Below are positions 31,404-32,591 of a DNA stretch of 32,591 nt, piece after piece. The stretch comes from a virus. Where the stretch lies: positions 1 through 32,591 of IMG/VR virus record IMGVR_UViG_3300030012_002475. The stretch is one strand, 5' to 3'. The position numbers and the translations under genes were made by a program. The notes beneath the pieces were generated by a model. It saw nothing but the letters and a program-made list of their open reading frames with translations, did not search any database and was not told where the DNA came from. Each line of letters starts with the position of its first letter. The first letter of the stretch is position 1.

Positions 31404-31822
31404 TATAAAATTCTGTTTATGTCATGCCTTATTGGCTTAGAAGTAAAAGGTTTTGTTTCAATTGGAAACATCTCATGCTCTAGCCTATGGCAATTAGCAC
31501 ATAACAAATCACACTTTTCCAGCTCTCTTAAAAAAACATTTTTACTGCTTACCGCTTTTCTAAAATTCTCAGATATTTTAAATCTTTTAATACCCCTAGC
31601 ATGGTGACAATCAAACTGAATGGGCCTACCCTCAAATCCACACCTAGAGCATTTCCACTTCCCAAAATGGTTTTTAATTAACTTATTTCTTTGGGTTCTT
31701 GCTATACTATTAATACATTTTCTGCATCTAGGTTTGTACCTTTTCTTGCCCCCTTGTCGGCCGTTGCTGTGAAACTCCTTAAACAACAGGTATTTGCCAC
31801 AGTTTTTACACTTCTTGGTCAT
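31403..31822 (-). CDS. HNH endonuclease of the packaging module
   Basis: This 139-residue protein has two zinc-binding units: C5-x2-C8 with C33-x2-C36, and C58-x2-C61 with C108-x2-C111. The HNH core is H73-H74 in FDCHHARG with N110 and H112 in LLCANCHRLEH. It lies between the small and large terminase genes, five bases after the small terminase stop. HNH proteins next to terminases are known in HK97-like phages to be needed for end cutting during packaging. A homing role is the alternative, and its AT-rich codon use hints at recent arrival. Confidence 0.82.
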   Translation of the reverse strand: MTKKCKNCGKYLLFKEFHSNGRQGGKKRYKPRCRKCINSIARTQRNKLIKNHFGKWKCSRCGFEGRPIQFDCHHARGIKRFKISENFRKAVSSKNVFLRELEKCDLLCANCHRLEHEMFPIETKPFTSKPIRHDINRIL

Positions 31823-31827
31823 TGAAA

Positions 31828-32373
31828 TTAAGAATCATTATTAATAACCACCTCTGCTTTCTTCATATTGGCTATACGCTCTCTAGCAGCCTTAACCGTA
31901 GCCTCATAGTCCTCTTGGCTTACCACTTTACGCTCCTCTACAATGGTGCTAGCTTCTCCCCGAAACGTGTTGCTTCCCTTCTCAGCCTTCTCCAAAGCAA
32001 TAGCCAAAGGAAGCAAGTCCCTAAAGCTAGCCTTTATCTCCCCAGCTTCCATCCTCTCTCTTAGCTTCTCTATCAAATCTTCTTCTAACGATGATAGTTC
32101 CAAGAATGCTCTGCCTCTTACCTTGCTTCCTAGCTGCTTCCACTTCCCTGTAAAGTCGGCATAGTCCAACAGGACGTTTACAATTGTTTCACGTTTGAGC
32201 CCATACTTCTTTATCATCTGAGTCTGGGTCACCCCAGTAGCGTGTAGGTACAATATCTCAGCAGTTTTCTCGGGGTTACTCTTAGACAATATGCTATTGT
32301 TCTTAGGATTGTGTTCTTGGATTTCCAAGATTCCCTCACGAATTGAGTCTATTAGTTCCTCCTTAGGCTCCAT
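31828..32373 (-). CDS. terS: Terminase small subunit
   Basis: The 181-residue protein begins at the ATG at 32373, preceded by GGGGG seven bases upstream; a GTG two codons earlier is an alternative. A helix-turn-helix is seen at about residues 45-72 (LHATGVTQTQMIKKYGLKRE). A helical oligomerisation region covers about 85-125 (LSSLEEDLIEKLRERMEAGE), and a conserved-looking KASFRDLLPLAIALEKAEKG segment follows before a charged tail. Small terminases bind the packaging site and hand DNA to the large subunit. It is the first late gene next to the repeat-rich non-coding region, the expected place for its binding site. Confidence 0.78.
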   Translation of the reverse strand: MEPKEELIDSIREGILEIQEHNPKNNSILSKSNPEKTAEILYLHATGVTQTQMIKKYGLKRETIVNVLLDYADFTGKWKQLGSKVRGRAFLELSSLEEDLIEKLRERMEAGEIKASFRDLLPLAIALEKAEKGSNTFRGEASTIVEERKVVSQEDYEATVKAARERIANMKKAEVVINNDS

Positions 32374-32383
32374 CTGCACACCC

Positions 32384-32428
32384 CCAATAGCCCTAAGCCC
32401 TTATTTGTCAATATTTTTTACAGGGCTA
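32384..32428 (-). promoter_or_regulatory. Candidate late promoter with flanking inverted repeat
   Basis: A perfect -35 TTGACA reads leftward at 32411-32406. Sixteen bases on, TATTGG (32389-32384) is a poor -10, so activation by a phage factor may be required. The pair TAGCCCT (32388-32394) and AGGGCTA (32422-32428) forms a 7-bp inverted repeat around the -35. This layout suggests a regulated operator-promoter for the whole late operon. Confidence 0.45.
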
Positions 32429-32457
32429 GTAGATACATATATACGCGACAGGCACCG

Positions 32458-32476
32458 CCCCCCCGACCCCCGCCCC
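32458..32476 (-). other. G-quadruplex motif on the minus strand
   Basis: The plus strand has C-runs of 7, 5 and 4 separated by GA and G. The minus strand thus reads GGGG-C-GGGGG-TC-GGGGGGG. The 7-run can split into GGG-G-GGG, giving four G-tracts with loops of one or two bases, which satisfies the standard quadruplex pattern. It stands out strongly in a genome of moderate GC and lies in the divergent non-coding region upstream of the late promoter. Confidence 0.7.
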
Positions 32477-32482
32477 GCTAGC

Positions 32483-32538
32483 AAGTGCGTATCCACGCAG
32501 CAACTACAGAAAGCACGTATCCGCTAGCCAACTACAGA
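32483..32538 (+). repeat. Two 28-bp tandem repeats
   Basis: The two units, 32483-32510 and 32511-32538, are exactly adjacent and agree at 21 of 28 positions. Both start with AAG, share CGTATCC in the first half, differ at an internal block, and end with the identical CAACTACAGA. The internal differences include GCTAGC, a palindrome also present just before unit one. CGTATCCAC in unit one resembles a DnaA box (7 of 9 against TTATCCACA). Likely a protein-binding array for replication or packaging. Confidence 0.65.
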
Positions 32539-32591
32539 CAAGGCGGCAGGTTAATCTTGGTTGACCTCTTATTTTTTGGAGCGGTAGGTCC

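Noticed and set aside
1-32591. CRISPR array, tRNA genes, integrase or repressor-based lysogeny module
   Set aside because: No regularly spaced repeats, no cloverleaf candidates and no recombinase motifs were seen. The small DNA-binding proteins are better explained by replication and early regulation.

Overview
The window reads as a small double-stranded DNA bacteriophage of about 32.6 kb, probably a near-complete or complete genome, with a short-tailed (podovirus-like) particle. There is a terminase pair, portal, scaffold, an SU10/HK97-type capsid protein, a decoration protein, an adaptor and nozzle, a tail fibre and three large helical internal virion proteins. There is no tape measure, sheath, integrase, tRNA or RNA polymerase gene. 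Gene order, protein style and the run of tiny lysine-rich genes resemble uncultured marine phages and pelagiphages of Gram-negative hosts. This is a judgement from family resemblance, not a database result, and the host is unknown.

Layout. Bases 152-7179 carry a rightward early block. It holds two small unknown genes, a winged-helix replication protein with palindromic sites behind it, a NUMOD4-HNH-AP2 endonuclease, a stand-alone DnaA domain IV-like protein, an AT-hook/ribbon-helix-helix protein, a Toprim primase-helicase and an SSB-like protein. After a strong terminator follow a RecB-like nuclease, an HNH nuclease, another possible nuclease, a dATP/dGTP diphosphohydrolase-like protein and a small acidic protein. 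The early block closes with a second terminator. A near-consensus promoter then drives a last gene whose start codon falls at the predicted +1.

Bases 7162-32373 are entirely leftward and form the late block. In transcription order (right to left) it contains: small terminase, HNH, a small gene, large terminase, two small genes, portal, a small gene, scaffold, capsid and decoration protein; then a terminator and a regulatory gap; then a small gene, tail adaptor, a 102-residue protein, membrane proteins likely used for lysis, eight tiny basic genes, tail nozzle, tail fibre, a small protein and three internal virion proteins. Most neighbouring genes overlap by ATGA or TAATG, so translation is probably coupled.

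The two blocks diverge from a non-coding region split by the window ends (32374-32591 and 1-151). If the genome is circular or circularly permuted, this is one control region of about 370 bp. It contains a -35 element, an inverted repeat, a G-quadruplex motif and two 28-bp tandem repeats with DnaA-box-like cores.

How it works together (inference): the phage has a helicase-primase, an SSB-like protein and several origin-binding type proteins but no recognisable DNA polymerase, so it probably loads its helicase and borrows the host polymerase and host RNA polymerase. No endolysin was recognised. The most unusual parts are the micro-gene cassette at 20581-21746, the leaderless terminal early gene at 6811, the DnaA domain IV gene, and the iteron-like palindromes at 895-1001.
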